A DNA stretch of 64,000 nucleotides from Pseudonocardia hierapolitana (GTDB taxonomy: Bacteria > Actinomycetota > Actinomycetes > Mycobacteriales > Pseudonocardiaceae), in assembly GCF_007994075.1 (NCBI RefSeq), contig NZ_VIWU01000001.1, forward strand, positions 2,294,001-2,358,000, given 5' to 3'. The position numbers and the translations under genes are program-made. The number at the start of each line of letters is the position of its first letter. Within the stretch, counting starts at the first letter, position 1. Below the pieces are notes generated by a model that worked only from the letters and a program-made list of their open reading frames with translations, searched no databases and was not told where the DNA came from. This document shows, piece by piece, positions 16,286-24,889 of this stretch.

Positions 16286-17139
16286 GGCACCTCCTCGGGT
16301 GCGGCCGCCCTGCCCTCCGGGCAGTGCCGGCGAACGTCGCAGCTGCCACAGCGGGGGGCGGGGCGCGGCGGGAACAGGACGTCGGGGTTCCCGCCTGCGG
16401 CGAGCCCATCGGCCGCGGTGTCGAGCTCGGTAGCGCTCGTCTCGGCCCGCGCGACGTGCTCCCGCAGGGACGCCGCGTCGTGCCGCCAGGCCGCGACCGT
16501 GCCGCTGGGCACGTGGTGCAGCTCGACCTGCGTGCACGTGCGGCGCAACGTGCGTTCCACCGCCACCGCGTACAAGGCGAGCGCCTGCGATGCGGCCGCG
16601 TCGGCGGGTGTCGGGGTGCGGCGGCCGGTCTTGTAGTCCACCACCACCAGCTCGGCGCCGCGCCGGTCGATCCGGTCCACGCGGCCCTCTGCGACGATCC
16701 GGTCGGTGGCTGCGGACACCCACCGCTCCAGGCCGACCGGTTCGGCGTCCGGGTCCAGCTCGGCGGCGTACTCGGCCAGCCAGCCGCGGGCGCGCTCGCG
16801 GTACTCGGCGGCCTGGTCGGCGTCGCGGAACCCCTCGCTGCTCCAGTACCGGTCCACGAGCCGCGCCGCCGCCCTCGGGGTGCGTTCGGCGGGAGGGAGG
16901 TCGAACAGCGCCCGCAGCGCGAGGTGCACCACGGCACCGAGGGTGCTGCCCGCGCGGGCCCCACCGCGCGACGGCGCAGGCCGGTCCAGGTAGGTCATCC
17001 GGTACCGGCGGGGGCAGTCGTCCCACGTGCCGAGCTTGGACGGCGTGACCCGCACGAGCCGGGTGGTGACGAAGTCGAACCCCAGCTGCGCGCCGTCCAC
17101 CCGAGCACGGTATCCCTCAGCCGGTGACCACCTCGACAC
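16264..17139 (-). CDS. RecB-like PD-(D/E)XK nuclease with probable Fe-S cluster
   Basis: The 291-residue protein has GRVDRID, VVDYKTGRR and QALALYA, which form the RecB/AddB-type PD-(D/E)XK nuclease core. One N-terminal Cys (DDCPRRYRM) and a C-terminal CGSCDVRRHC provide four ligands typical of an AddB-like [4Fe-4S] pin. It probably acts on DNA in repair. It overlaps the PHP gene upstream by 23 bp and the small membrane-protein gene downstream. The start could be internal (a Val near residue 14). Confidence 0.87.
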   Translation of the reverse strand: MSRWSPAEGYRARVDGAQLGFDFVTTRLVRVTPSKLGTWDDCPRRYRMTYLDRPAPSRGGARAGSTLGAVVHLALRALFDLPPAERTPRAAARLVDRYWSSEGFRDADQAAEYRERARGWLAEYAAELDPDAEPVGLERWVSAATDRIVAEGRVDRIDRRGAELVVVDYKTGRRTPTPADAAASQALALYAVAVERTLRRTCTQVELHHVPSGTVAAWRHDAASLREHVARAETSATELDTAADGLAAGGNPDVLFPPRPAPRCGSCDVRRHCPEGRAAAPEEVPWAGLAP

Positions 17140-17995
17140 CGGTGGTGACGTCCAGCAGCAGCTGCTCGAGTGCTTCGGGGGCCGTGGTCTCGAGCGCGAT
17201 CGGGGTGGTCTTGTTGGTGCCGTGGTAGTCGCTCGACCCCGTGGCGACGAGCCCCGTGTCGGCCGCGAGGCGGCGCAGCAGCTCGCGGTCCTCGGGACCG
17301 TGATCGGGGTGGTCGACCTCCACGCCCGCGAGCCCCGCGTGCGCCAGCTCGGCGATGACCTTCGGTTCCACCACCCGCCCGCGCCGGCGGGCCAAGGGGT
17401 GGGCGAACACCGCGAACCCGCCTGCGGACCGCACCATGTCGATGGCCGTGCGCACCGGCGTGTCGGTCTTCGGCACGAAGTACGGGCTGCCGTTGTAGAG
17501 CAGCGTGGCGAAGGCCTCGTTGACCGAGCCGACCACGCCCGCCGCGACGAGCGCCCGCGCGAGGTGCGGCCGTCCGGCGCTGGCTCCCTCGGGGAGCATC
17601 GCGAACACGGCCTCCGGGTCGACCGGGTAGCCGTCCGCGGCCATCTTCTCGGTCATCCGGCGCAACCGCTCCACGCGCTCGGCCCGCAGCCGCGCCTGCT
17701 CGGCGACGATCGCCGGGTGCTCGGGGTCGAACTGGTACCCGAGCAGGTGCACCGCCACGTCCCGGTCACCGCGTCCGGTGGGGCTCACGCAGGAGAACTC
17801 CGCGCCGCGCAGCAGCCGCATGCCCGGTGGCAGTGCCGCCGCGGCCTCCGCCCAACCCGCCGTCGTGTCGTGGTCGGTGATGGCCAGCACGTCCACGCCC
17901 GCGGCCGCCGCTGCTGCGACGAGCTCGGCCGGGCGGTCGGTGCCGTCGGACGCGGTGGAGTGGGTGTGGAGGTCGATGCGGGGGCGGCGGGGCAC
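17117..17995 (-). CDS. PHP-domain phosphoesterase
   Basis: The 292-residue protein shows all PHP metal-binding motifs: DLHTHSTASDG, ITDHDTT, RGAEFSC, VFAHPL and GSSDYHG. It resembles the YciV/RNase AM family, which hydrolyses 3',5'-nucleoside bisphosphates or trims RNA 5' ends. It overlaps the RecB-like gene and likely forms one transcript with it, so a nucleic-acid maintenance role is plausible. Confidence 0.9.
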   Translation of the reverse strand: MPRRPRIDLHTHSTASDGTDRPAELVAAAAAAGVDVLAITDHDTTAGWAEAAAALPPGMRLLRGAEFSCVSPTGRGDRDVAVHLLGYQFDPEHPAIVAEQARLRAERVERLRRMTEKMAADGYPVDPEAVFAMLPEGASAGRPHLARALVAAGVVGSVNEAFATLLYNGSPYFVPKTDTPVRTAIDMVRSAGGFAVFAHPLARRRGRVVEPKVIAELAHAGLAGVEVDHPDHGPEDRELLRRLAADTGLVATGSSDYHGTNKTTPIALETTAPEALEQLLLDVTTGVEVVTG

Positions 17996-18018
17996 GCCTG
18001 AGGTTAACTGCGGGCCTA

Positions 18019-18050
18019 GCGCCCCCCACCGGGAGTCCGGTGAGGGGCGC
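18019..18050 (-). terminator. hairpin terminator candidate after the PH-domain gene
   Basis: A 14-bp stem with one mismatch (18019-18032 with 18037-18050, loop GAGT) lies 6 bp past the stop of the PH-domain gene and before the PHP start. No U-run follows, as is usual in actinobacterial terminators. Confidence 0.6.
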
Positions 18051-18055
18051 TTCGG

Positions 18056-18592
18056 TCAGCGGCGCCAGCGCGGGCGGGCGAGCATGCCGCTGGCGCGGGT
18101 CCTGCCCTTCTCACCGAACACGAGCTCGGACAGCGCCTCGTAGATCTCCTCGGGGCGAGGCAGGTAGTCGATCCTGTTGAGCGCCTGGATCTGGCCGGCC
18201 GACTCCACGACGATGGTGCCGTAACCGAACATGCGCCCGCCGAGCGTGCGCTGGAAGGTGAGGTCGGTGACCTTGCCCAGCGGCATCATGCCGACGTTGT
18301 GGGTGATGATGCCCTGTGCCAGCATCACCCGCTTGTCGGTGATGACGATGCGCTCGATCCACCAGAGGATCGTGAGCACCGTGAACCGCAGGACGGCCAC
18401 CAGCGCCAGGTACCAGACGAGGTTGTCGATCAGCACGCTGTCCGGCAGCAGCCGCTCGCCGATGACCAGGGCGAGCAGGAAGAGCGACGTGGAGCTGACG
18501 TGATTCATCATCACGGCCCAGTGCTGCCGCACGCGAATCACCCTGCGCTCCGTGGGGAGCAGGTACTCGTCGATCTCCCGGGGCGCGAGCAT
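18056..18592 (-). CDS. membrane-bound bacterial PH-domain protein
   Basis: The 178-residue protein has two transmembrane helices (SLFLLALVIGERLL and LVWYLALVAVLRFTVLTILWW). These are followed by ITDKRVMLAQGIITHNVGMMPLGKVTDLTFQRT, the bPH2/YdbS-like PH domain, and VVESAGQIQALNRIDYLP. Such proteins are peripheral membrane modules of unknown ligand. It sits next to a 52-residue membrane peptide gene on the same strand. Confidence 0.85.
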   Translation of the reverse strand: MLAPREIDEYLLPTERRVIRVRQHWAVMMNHVSSTSLFLLALVIGERLLPDSVLIDNLVWYLALVAVLRFTVLTILWWIERIVITDKRVMLAQGIITHNVGMMPLGKVTDLTFQRTLGGRMFGYGTIVVESAGQIQALNRIDYLPRPEEIYEALSELVFGEKGRTRASGMLARPRWRR

Positions 18593-18596
18593 CGGA

Positions 18597-18755
18597 CTAG
18601 ACGAGTTGGGTGACGAAGCGGATGACGGACTCGGCGCCGTCCCTGAGCGTGGTGCCGACGCTCGTGACGGAACCGGCCGCGTTGTCCGGCTGAGTGAAGA
18701 CGAAGAAGAGGAGCAGCGCGATCGCGAGCAACCCGACGATCTTCTTGACGTTCAC
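18597..18755 (-). CDS. small single-span membrane protein
   Basis: A 52-residue protein starting at GTG 18755 (in-frame GTGs at 18758 and 18764) reads MNVKKIVGLLAIALLLFFVF and then a polar tail ending FVTQLV. It has one N-terminal hydrophobic helix and an extracytoplasmic tail. It ends 5 bp before the PH-domain ATG and is probably cotranscribed with it. No family is recognised with certainty. Confidence 0.7.
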   Translation of the reverse strand: MNVKKIVGLLAIALLLFFVFTQPDNAAGSVTSVGTTLRDGAESVIRFVTQLV

Positions 18756-18857
18756 CACAACCACCGTTCTGGACTGGACGGAGAACACTGCACTTGATTT
18801 GTACCGCACCGATCGTGTCCAGGGTATCCGGCGCGCGGGGTCGTATGGAGAGCGTTG

Positions 18858-19253
18858 ATGACATCGGGTGAGGATTTCGTCCCCTGTGTGGGGGGGCTCG
18901 CCTACGACGACTCGGGCAGGCTGCTGCTCGTCCGGAGGGCGAACGAGCCTGGTAGAGGCATGTGGTCCCTCCCCGGCGGGCGCGTCGAGCCGGGTGAGGA
19001 CGACGCTGCGGCGCTCGTCCGGGAGATGGCCGAGGAGACCGGCCTTGTGGTCCAACCGGGTGATCTTGTCGGCCGAGTCCACCGCGGTGTCTACGAGATC
19101 GCGGACTACCGGTGCCACGTGGTGGGTGGCACCCTGCTCGCCGGCGACGACGCGCTGGACGCGCGGTGGTGCGACGCCGCCACTCTGCTGGAGCTCCCGC
19201 TCGTGCCGCTGCTGCTGGAGACGCTGCAGGAGTGGGACGCCCTGCCCCGCTAG
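18858..19253 (+). CDS. NUDIX hydrolase
   Basis: The 131-residue protein contains the Nudix box GGRVEPGEDDAAALVREMAEET followed by GL, matching Gx5Ex7REUxEExGU. Nudix enzymes hydrolyse nucleoside diphosphate derivatives. ATG at 18858 follows GGAGAG. It is divergent from the small membrane protein gene, and its stop overlaps the convergent MFS stop by 4 bp. Confidence 0.9.
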   Translation: MTSGEDFVPCVGGLAYDDSGRLLLVRRANEPGRGMWSLPGGRVEPGEDDAAALVREMAEETGLVVQPGDLVGRVHRGVYEIADYRCHVVGGTLLAGDDALDARWCDAATLLELPLVPLLLETLQEWDALPR

Positions 19254-20407
19254 ACGACGCGCGCTGCCGCTGTGCGGCGGTCGCGGAGCAGGAGGTGGAG
19301 CGCGAGCGCGAGCCCTGCCACCGTGAGGAGCGCGCCGACGAGCGGCACGGCCCGCATCCCCGGCCCTGCGATGACCTGCCCGCCCAGCCAGCCCGCGAAC
19401 GCGGCGGCGAGCTGGTAGCCCGAGGCGTTCACCGCGACGGCGAGCGTCGGGGCCGCGGTGGCCATGGCCACCACCCGCGTCTGCATACCCGGGATGACCG
19501 CGAAGGCGAGCACGCCGATCGCGAACGTCAGCACCGCCGCGGCCGCGGGCACACCGCCGACCAGCCAGAACAGAGCGAGCACCGCGGCCAGCGCGGCGAG
19601 CAGCCCGACGAGCGACGGCAGCAGCGCGCGGTCGGCCAGCCGGCCGCCGACCACGTTCCCGATCACGGCTCCCGCGCCGTACACCAGCAGCAGGACGGGC
19701 AGCGCCTCCCCTGCGAACCCGCTGACGCCGGTGAGCAGCGGCGCGATGTAGGTGAACACCGTGACGACGCCGACGTTGCCCACGGCGGACAGCGCGATCG
19801 CGAGCTGCACGTCGCGGTCGGCGAGGACGCGCAGCTCGGCGAGGACCGACCCGGTGGTTCCGGGGGCGGCCGGGACGTAGGTCAACACCAGCGGCACCGC
19901 AGCGAGCGTGATCGCGGCGACCGCCATGAACGTCGCCCGCCAGCCGAGCTGCTGGCCGATGACCGTGCCGAGCGGTGTGCCGAGGACGAGCCCGAGGTTC
20001 AGCCCCAGCGTCACCTGCGCGACGGCGGAGGCCTGCCGACCCGCAGGCGCAACGGCCACGGCGGTGGCGATCGCCACGGCGAAGAACGTCGCGACCACCA
20101 GACCCGAGGCGAACCGGGCCATCAGCAGCACGAGGTGGTTCGGTGCCAGCGCCGATCCCACGTTGCCGAGCACCGACACGGCGACGAGGCCCACGACGAG
20201 CCGCCTGCGCGGCGTGCGCGCCGTCATCACCGTGAGCACCGGGCCCCCGACGATCATCCCGATCGCGTAGGCGGTGGTGAGCAGGCCCACCGCGGGGATC
20301 GACACCCCGAGGTCGGCGGCCACGTCCGGCAGGATCCCGGCCACGACGAACTCCCCCGTGGTGAACCCGAACACCACGAGGAAGAGGGCGAAGATGGTGG
20401 GCGACAC
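19250..20407 (-). CDS. MFS transporter, DHA1 (drug:H+ antiporter-like)
   Basis: The 385-residue protein has 12 predicted hydrophobic segments. It shows GFTTGEFVVAGILPDVAADLGVS at the N-terminus, typical of the AraJ/CmlR-like DHA1 efflux group, and an RxGRR-like loop (TARTPRRRL). It probably exports small drugs or metabolites by proton antiport. GTG at 20407 follows AGAGGACGAG. It is divergent from an HxlR regulator, which is the likely controller. Confidence 0.88.
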   Translation of the reverse strand: MSPTIFALFLVVFGFTTGEFVVAGILPDVAADLGVSIPAVGLLTTAYAIGMIVGGPVLTVMTARTPRRRLVVGLVAVSVLGNVGSALAPNHLVLLMARFASGLVVATFFAVAIATAVAVAPAGRQASAVAQVTLGLNLGLVLGTPLGTVIGQQLGWRATFMAVAAITLAAVPLVLTYVPAAPGTTGSVLAELRVLADRDVQLAIALSAVGNVGVVTVFTYIAPLLTGVSGFAGEALPVLLLVYGAGAVIGNVVGGRLADRALLPSLVGLLAALAAVLALFWLVGGVPAAAAVLTFAIGVLAFAVIPGMQTRVVAMATAAPTLAVAVNASGYQLAAAFAGWLGGQVIAGPGMRAVPLVGALLTVAGLALALHLLLRDRRTAAARVV

Positions 20408-20429
20408 GACTCACTCGTCCTCTTGAACA

Positions 20430-20458
20430 ATTATCCGAACGGAGTTTCCGCACGTCAT
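20430..20458 (-). promoter_or_regulatory. promoter of the MFS gene
   Basis: On the minus strand ATGACG (-35, 20453-20458) and GATAAT (-10, 20430-20435) are separated by exactly 17 bp. They lie about 23 bp upstream of the GTG, in an AT-richer patch. Confidence 0.55.
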
Positions 20459-20562
20459 CACAGTCCTACGACCGGCGGAATACGGCAGGACGAATCGTCG
20501 TTGCAGAATGCGAGAAGGACAAGTACCCACATTCGAGTAACCACTTACCGGAAGGTGCGTGC

Positions 20563-20925
20563 ATGCCTGAGAAGTGCGCGGTGTTCGTGTCCGGGCTCGA
20601 CGCGAGCATCGACGTCGTCGGCGGCAAGTGGAAGGTGCTCATCCTCTGGGCGCTCGGCGGCGGGTCGAAGCGGTTCGGAGAGCTGAGGCGCGCGGTCGCA
20701 GGCGTCAGCGAGAAGGTCCTCGCCCAGCACTTGCGGGAACTCGAGCGCGACGAGGTGGTGCACCGGGCGGTGCACGAGGCCGTGCCGCCCAAGGTCGAGT
20801 ACTCGCTCACCCCCTCCGGCGCCACCCTCATCGAGGCGCTGCGCCCCCTGGCCGCGTGGGGGTGCGAGCACAAGACGCGCCTGGAGGAGATCCGGGGCGG
20901 CGCCGTCTGCGTCGACGTGGGGTAG
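20563..20925 (+). CDS. HxlR family regulator
   Basis: The 120-residue winged-helix protein shows the HxlR pattern: C5, DVVGGKWKVLILWAL, RFGELRRAVAGVSEKVLAQHLRELERDEVV, and VEYSLTPSGATL. The N-terminal Cys (MPEKC) is common in redox- or electrophile-sensing members. It is divergent from the MFS exporter with a 155-bp gap, so it probably controls that exporter. Confidence 0.88.
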   Translation: MPEKCAVFVSGLDASIDVVGGKWKVLILWALGGGSKRFGELRRAVAGVSEKVLAQHLRELERDEVVHRAVHEAVPPKVEYSLTPSGATLIEALRPLAAWGCEHKTRLEEIRGGAVCVDVG

Positions 20926-20946
20926 TGCGACAGCCGTAGATCGTGA

Positions 20947-21555
20947 TCAGGTCGCCGGTCCGCGGCCGGAGGGGCCGTCCGTCACTCTGCCGAAGCGGGC
21001 GAGGAGCAGGGCGAGCCTCCTGTCGCTCTCGCCCGCGGGGAGCCGGCCGCTGCGGGTGAGCGTGGCCAGACCGTGCAGCGCGGCCCAGAACGTCTCCGTC
21101 AGCAGCCCGGCGTCATCGTCACCCGCGTGCGGCCGGACCGCCGTGGCCAGCTCGTCGAACCCCGCGTGCAGGGCGGCCGGCGCCTCGGGCGCGGCGAAGG
21201 GCAGGGCGACGACCTGCCGGAACATGGCGTCGTAGAGGGCGGGGTGCCGGTCGGCGAACGCCGTGTACGCGCGGCCGACCGCCGCGAGAGCGGCGTCGGC
21301 ATCCGCGGCTGCCGTCCGGGCCGCCCGCATCTGTGCGCCCAACTCGGCGAAGCCTTCCACGGCGACGGCGGTCACGATCGCGTCCTTGCCGTCGAAGTGG
21401 CTGTAGAGCACGGGCTGGCTGTACTCGACCTTCTCGGCGAGCCGCCGGGTCGTCACCGCGTCCCAGCCCTCGGCCTCGGCGAGCTCGCGGGCCGCCGTGA
21501 CGATCAGCTTTTCCCGCTCCGCGCGCTCGCGCTCCCGGCGAGTCCGAATCGACAT
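20947..21555 (-). CDS. TetR family regulator of the DUF4267 gene
   Basis: The 202-residue TetR protein has a helix-turn-helix (TTRRLAEKVEYSQPVLYSHFDGKD) and a C-terminal TetR_C-like helical domain. It is divergent from the DUF4267 membrane gene across an 84-bp gap holding two perfect 13-bp palindromes. It probably represses both genes. Its 3' end is convergent with the HxlR gene. Confidence 0.87.
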   Translation of the reverse strand: MSIRTRRERERAEREKLIVTAARELAEAEGWDAVTTRRLAEKVEYSQPVLYSHFDGKDAIVTAVAVEGFAELGAQMRAARTAAADADAALAAVGRAYTAFADRHPALYDAMFRQVVALPFAAPEAPAALHAGFDELATAVRPHAGDDDAGLLTETFWAALHGLATLTRSGRLPAGESDRRLALLLARFGRVTDGPSGRGPAT

Positions 21556-21564
21556 GCTGTGACT

Positions 21565-21627
21565 CTAGCGGCGCTAGCAACCCTAGCGACGCACTGATAG
21601 TGTCGCTCCTGTTCCTAGCGCCGCTAG
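21565..21627. promoter_or_regulatory. paired TetR operators
   Basis: CTAGCGGCGCTAG (21565-21577) and CTAGCGCCGCTAG (21615-21627) are perfect 13-bp palindromes spaced 50 bp centre to centre. A half-site, CCCTAGCG, lies between them. One palindrome is adjacent to each divergent start codon. Confidence 0.75.
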
Positions 21628-21639
21628 CAGGGAGTGCAG

Positions 21640-22017
21640 ATGCTCACGTACGCCGCCTATGGCCTGGCCATCGCGTTGAACCTGATGATCCTCTTCATCG
21701 GGCTCCGGTTCCTGTTCGTCCCCCGGCCTGCGGCCGCCGGGTACGGCGTACCGGCGAAGGCGGACGGCGACCCCGCCTACCTCACGATCAAGGGCCTGCG
21801 CGACGGCAGCTACGGCCTGGTCGGCCTGACCCTCCTGGCCTTCGTCGGCCCCCTGGCCGGAGCCTGGTTCATGCTGGTGGTGGCCCTCGTACCCATCGGT
21901 GACACGTTCGTCGTACTCCGCCACGGCGGCACCAGGGCGGTCGCCTTCGGGATCCACTTCGCCACGGCCGTCGTGGTGCTCGTCAGCGCCGCTCTGCTGT
22001 TCGCGGTGGGAACCTAG
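21640..22017 (+). CDS. DUF4267 membrane protein
   Basis: The protein of about 125 residues has four hydrophobic helices with KGLRDGSYGLVGL and the motif IGDTFVVLRHGG, as in the small DUF4267 family. AGGGAG lies 5 nt before ATG 21640; an in-frame GTG at 21634 is less well placed. The function is unknown. Repression by the divergent TetR is expected from the paired operators. Confidence 0.78.
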   Translation: MLTYAAYGLAIALNLMILFIGLRFLFVPRPAAAGYGVPAKADGDPAYLTIKGLRDGSYGLVGLTLLAFVGPLAGAWFMLVVALVPIGDTFVVLRHGGTRAVAFGIHFATAVVVLVSAALLFAVGT

Positions 22018-22517
22018 AGCCGCGGTTCGGGCCGCGCGGGCTGCTCCCCGCCGCGGGCCTCGCCGTACGAGCGCTTCGGCACCATCACCTTGCGCCTGAA
22101 GGTGCACACGACGGTGCCGTCCTGCTTGTACCCCCGGGTCTCGACGTAGACGACGCCGCGGTCGTCCTTGGACCGCGACTCGGTCTTGTCGAGCACCTCG
22201 GTCTCGCCGTAGATCGTGTCGCCGTGGAAGGTCGGCTTGACGTGCTTGAGCGACTCGACCTCGAGGTTCGCGATGGCCTTGCCGGAGACGTCGGGCACCG
22301 ACATGCCCAGCAGCAGCGAGTAGATGTAGTTGCCCACCACGACATTGCGCCCGAACTCGGTGGTCTCACCCGCGTAGTGCGCGTCCATGTGCAGAGGGTG
22401 GTGGTTCATCGTGAGGAGGCAGAAAAGGTGGTCGTCGTACTCGGTGACCGTTTTGCCCGGCCAGTGCTTGTAGACCGCGCCGACCTCGAACTCCTCGTAA
22501 TACCGGCCGAACTGCAA
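22014..22517 (-). CDS. MaoC-like hotdog dehydratase
   Basis: The protein of about 167 residues has the MaoC hotdog pattern FGRYYEEFEVGAVYKHWPGKTV and LTMNHHPLHMDAHYA. The usual catalytic D-x-N-P-x-x-H reads N-H-H-P-L-H, so the Asp is replaced, as in mesaconyl/methylmalyl-CoA dehydratase-like members. TTG at 22517 is preferred because GGAGG lies 8 nt upstream; ATG at 22532 is an alternative. It may act with the CoA-ester lyase at 35.5 kb, but this is only inference. Its stop overlaps the convergent DUF4267 stop. Confidence 0.83.
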   Translation of the reverse strand: MQFGRYYEEFEVGAVYKHWPGKTVTEYDDHLFCLLTMNHHPLHMDAHYAGETTEFGRNVVVGNYIYSLLLGMSVPDVSGKAIANLEVESLKHVKPTFHGDTIYGETEVLDKTESRSKDDRGVVYVETRGYKQDGTVVCTFRRKVMVPKRSYGEARGGEQPARPEPRL

Positions 22518-22561
22518 CGCTGCCGCCTCCATCGCCGATGACCAGGACAGGTGGGGGTAAT

Positions 22562-22775
22562 CTAGCTCGTGGACCGGCTGTGTCAGCTCTGCGCGGACAT
22601 GGCCCTGCACACACCGGTGAGGAGGTGAGCGCGGTGCCGACGGCACCCGGATGCAGTAGTCGCCGCGTTCCCGACACGGTGACTGGCTGACGGTCTCCCC
22701 GGTCGGGACGCGATCTCCACGCGCGCGCCACGAGCCCCGCTCGGCGCGGCCCCGATCGACTTTCGGAGGTACACC
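22562..22775 (+). promoter_or_regulatory. possible structured leader of corA
   Basis: The ~210 bp before corA contains no gene. It includes GGTGCC-GAC-GGCACC (22633-22647) and complementary TCCCGAC/GTCGGGA segments (about 22669-22706), then GGAGG 7 nt before the GTG. It does not match the M-box magnesium riboswitch consensus as I know it. Any regulatory role is inference. Confidence 0.3.
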
Positions 22776-23870
22776 GTGCCGCCCCTGTCCGCCCTCCGCC
22801 CCGCCATCCGCGCCCACCGCCAGGTTCGCCGGGAGACCGTGCTGTCGAACAAGCTGCGCGTCCCGATCTCGGCCTACGTCGTCGACTGCGCCGTGTACGC
22901 CGACGGCCACCGGCTGCCCGGGCGCTGGACGCACGAGCGCGCCCTCGCGGAGGTCCGGGAGCGCGACGACGACGCATTCGTCTGGATCGGCCTGCACGAG
23001 CCGGACGAGGAGCAGATCACCGGCATCGCCGACGTGTTCGGCCTGCACGAGCTGGCGGTCGAGGACGCGGTGCACGCCCACCAGCGCCCCAAGCTGGAGC
23101 GCTACGACGACATGCTCTTCATGGTGCTCAAGACCGTCTGCTACCGCGGACGGCCGGAGGAGGGCGCCGAGCACGAGATCGTCGAGACCGGTGAGGTCAT
23201 GGTGTTCCTCGGCCCCGACTTCGTCATCACCGTCCGCCACGGCGACCACTCCTCCCTGCGCGACGTACGCCGCACCCTGGAGGCCGACCCCGAGCAGCTC
23301 GCGCTCGGCCCCGCCGCGGTCCTGCACGCCATCGCCGACCACGTGGTCGACAGCTACCTCGACGTCACCACCGCCATCGAGGACGACATCGAGGAGATGG
23401 AGACCCAGGTCTTCGCGCCGCGGGCGAGCGTCGACTCCGAGCAGATCTACGTCATGAAGCGCGAGGTGCTGGAGCTCAAGCGCGCCGTCGTCCCGCTCGG
23501 GGCGCCGGTGCGCAAGCTCACCGAGGGCTACAGCTCGCTCGTGCCGCACGACGTGCGGTCGTACTTCCGCGACGTCGACGACCACCTCGTCACCGTCACC
23601 GAGCGGATCGCGGGCTTCAACGAGCTGCTCACCACGCTGATCGACGCCGCGCTCGCGAAGATCACCCTTCGGCAGAACACCGACATGCGCAAGATCTCGG
23701 CGTACGTCGCGATCATCTCGGTGCCCACCATGATCGCCGGGATCTACGGGATGAACTTCGACCACATCCCCGAGCTGCACTGGACGCTCGGGTATCCGAT
23801 GGTCTGGCTCGTGATCATCATCAGCTGTCTGTCGCTCTTCAGGGTGTTCCGCCGCAACCAGTGGCTCTGA
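22776..23870 (+). CDS. corA: CorA-type magnesium/cobalt transporter (Rv1239c-like)
   Basis: The 364-residue protein has a large cytoplasmic N-terminal domain and a long coiled-coil region (EDDIEEMETQVF onward). Two C-terminal transmembrane helices are separated by the signature YGMN loop (GIYGMNFDHIPEL), and the C-terminus is basic (FRRNQWL). CorA pentamers conduct Mg2+ or Co2+ inward. GTG at 22776 has GGAGG 7 nt upstream. In mycobacteria the orthologue flanks sugC, which here lies 5 kb away. Confidence 0.93.
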   Translation: MPPLSALRPAIRAHRQVRRETVLSNKLRVPISAYVVDCAVYADGHRLPGRWTHERALAEVRERDDDAFVWIGLHEPDEEQITGIADVFGLHELAVEDAVHAHQRPKLERYDDMLFMVLKTVCYRGRPEEGAEHEIVETGEVMVFLGPDFVITVRHGDHSSLRDVRRTLEADPEQLALGPAAVLHAIADHVVDSYLDVTTAIEDDIEEMETQVFAPRASVDSEQIYVMKREVLELKRAVVPLGAPVRKLTEGYSSLVPHDVRSYFRDVDDHLVTVTERIAGFNELLTTLIDAALAKITLRQNTDMRKISAYVAIISVPTMIAGIYGMNFDHIPELHWTLGYPMVWLVIIISCLSLFRVFRRNQWL

Positions 23871-23917
23871 CTCCCGCGAGTCGCGGCCCGGGTGTGACGT
23901 CGCCTAGCCTCCCGGGG

Positions 23918-24889
23918 GTGGAGGCGGGTCCGCTGCGCAGGCTGCGCCGGCCGGCGTGGGCCGCCCAGCGACCGACTTGGGTGGACGCCAAGCCGGGGAT
24001 CATCCGGGCCGCCCTGCGCCGGGCGCTGGAGCGTCCCACAGGTGGCTGGTACGTGATCGCCGGGAGCCGGGAGGTACGACCGGGGCGGGCGTTCGGACGG
24101 ATCGTCGCCGGCCGCGAGCTCGTGGCGTGGCGCGACGAGGCAGGCACACTGCACGCGGGCCCGGGGGCCTGCCCGCACCTCGGGGCAGCGCTCTGCGACG
24201 CCCCCGTGCACCGCGGGCGGCTCGTGTGCCGGTGGCACGGGCTCGCCCTCGGCCCGGACGGCCGCCCCGGCTGGCGGCCCCTGCCGGCGTACGACGACGG
24301 CGTACTGGCCTGGGTCCGGCTCGACGAGGGTGGTCTCCCGACCGACACCCCGGTTCTCGGGCCGCGCCCGCCCGGCGATCGCAGCATCCCGGCCGTCGCC
24401 ACGGTGATCGGCAGGTGTGAACCGGAGGACGTCGTCGCCAACCGGCTCGACCCGTGGCACGGCGCCTGGTTCCACCCCTACTCGTTCACCGCGCTGCGGG
24501 TCCTGAGCGCGCCCCCGCCGGACTGCCCGGCCACCGAGGACCGCTTTCTCGTCGAGGTGACGTTCACGGTCGGCCGCCACCTGGGCGTCCCGGTGCACGC
24601 CGAGTTCACGTGCCCCGACGCGCGCACGGTGACGATGCGGATCGTCGACGGCGAAGGCACCGGATCCGTGGTCGAGACACACGCGACACCGCTGCGGCCG
24701 GGCCCGGACGGCCTGCCCCGCACCGCCGTGATCGAGGCGGTGGTCGCGCACTCCGACCGTCCGGGCTTCGGTCACGCGCAGCGGGTGGCCGCGGCCCTGC
24801 GCCCGCTGATGGGCGCCGCCGCACGACGGCTGTGGCGGGACGACATCGCCTACGCCGAGCGCCGATACGAGCTGCGCTCCCGCCCCTGA
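23918..24889 (+). CDS. Rieske [2Fe-2S] protein with DUF5914-like C-terminus
   Basis: The protein of about 323 residues has a Rieske centre: ACPHLG (C-x-H) and CRWHG (C-x2-H), 17 residues apart. A C-terminal domain (NRLDPWHGAWFHPYSF) resembles the DUF5914/oxygenase-like domain seen beside carotenoid or terpenoid tailoring genes. GTG at 23918 is the likely start. It may supply electrons or form a hydroxylase. Its 3' end overlaps the convergent DMT gene by 40 bp. Confidence 0.8.
   Translation: MEAGPLRRLRRPAWAAQRPTWVDAKPGIIRAALRRALERPTGGWYVIAGSREVRPGRAFGRIVAGRELVAWRDEAGTLHAGPGACPHLGAALCDAPVHRGRLVCRWHGLALGPDGRPGWRPLPAYDDGVLAWVRLDEGGLPTDTPVLGPRPPGDRSIPAVATVIGRCEPEDVVANRLDPWHGAWFHPYSFTALRVLSAPPPDCPATEDRFLVEVTFTVGRHLGVPVHAEFTCPDARTVTMRIVDGEGTGSVVETHATPLRPGPDGLPRTAVIEAVVAHSDRPGFGHAQRVAAALRPLMGAAARRLWRDDIAYAERRYELRSRP

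Noticed and set aside
20520..20562. HxlR operator in AAGTACCCACATTCGAGTAACCACTTACC region
   Set aside because: Half-sites are suggestive but no clean inverted repeat of the expected spacing is present.
22562..22775. M-box magnesium riboswitch before corA
   Set aside because: The conserved M-box core sequence is not found; only generic hairpins are visible.
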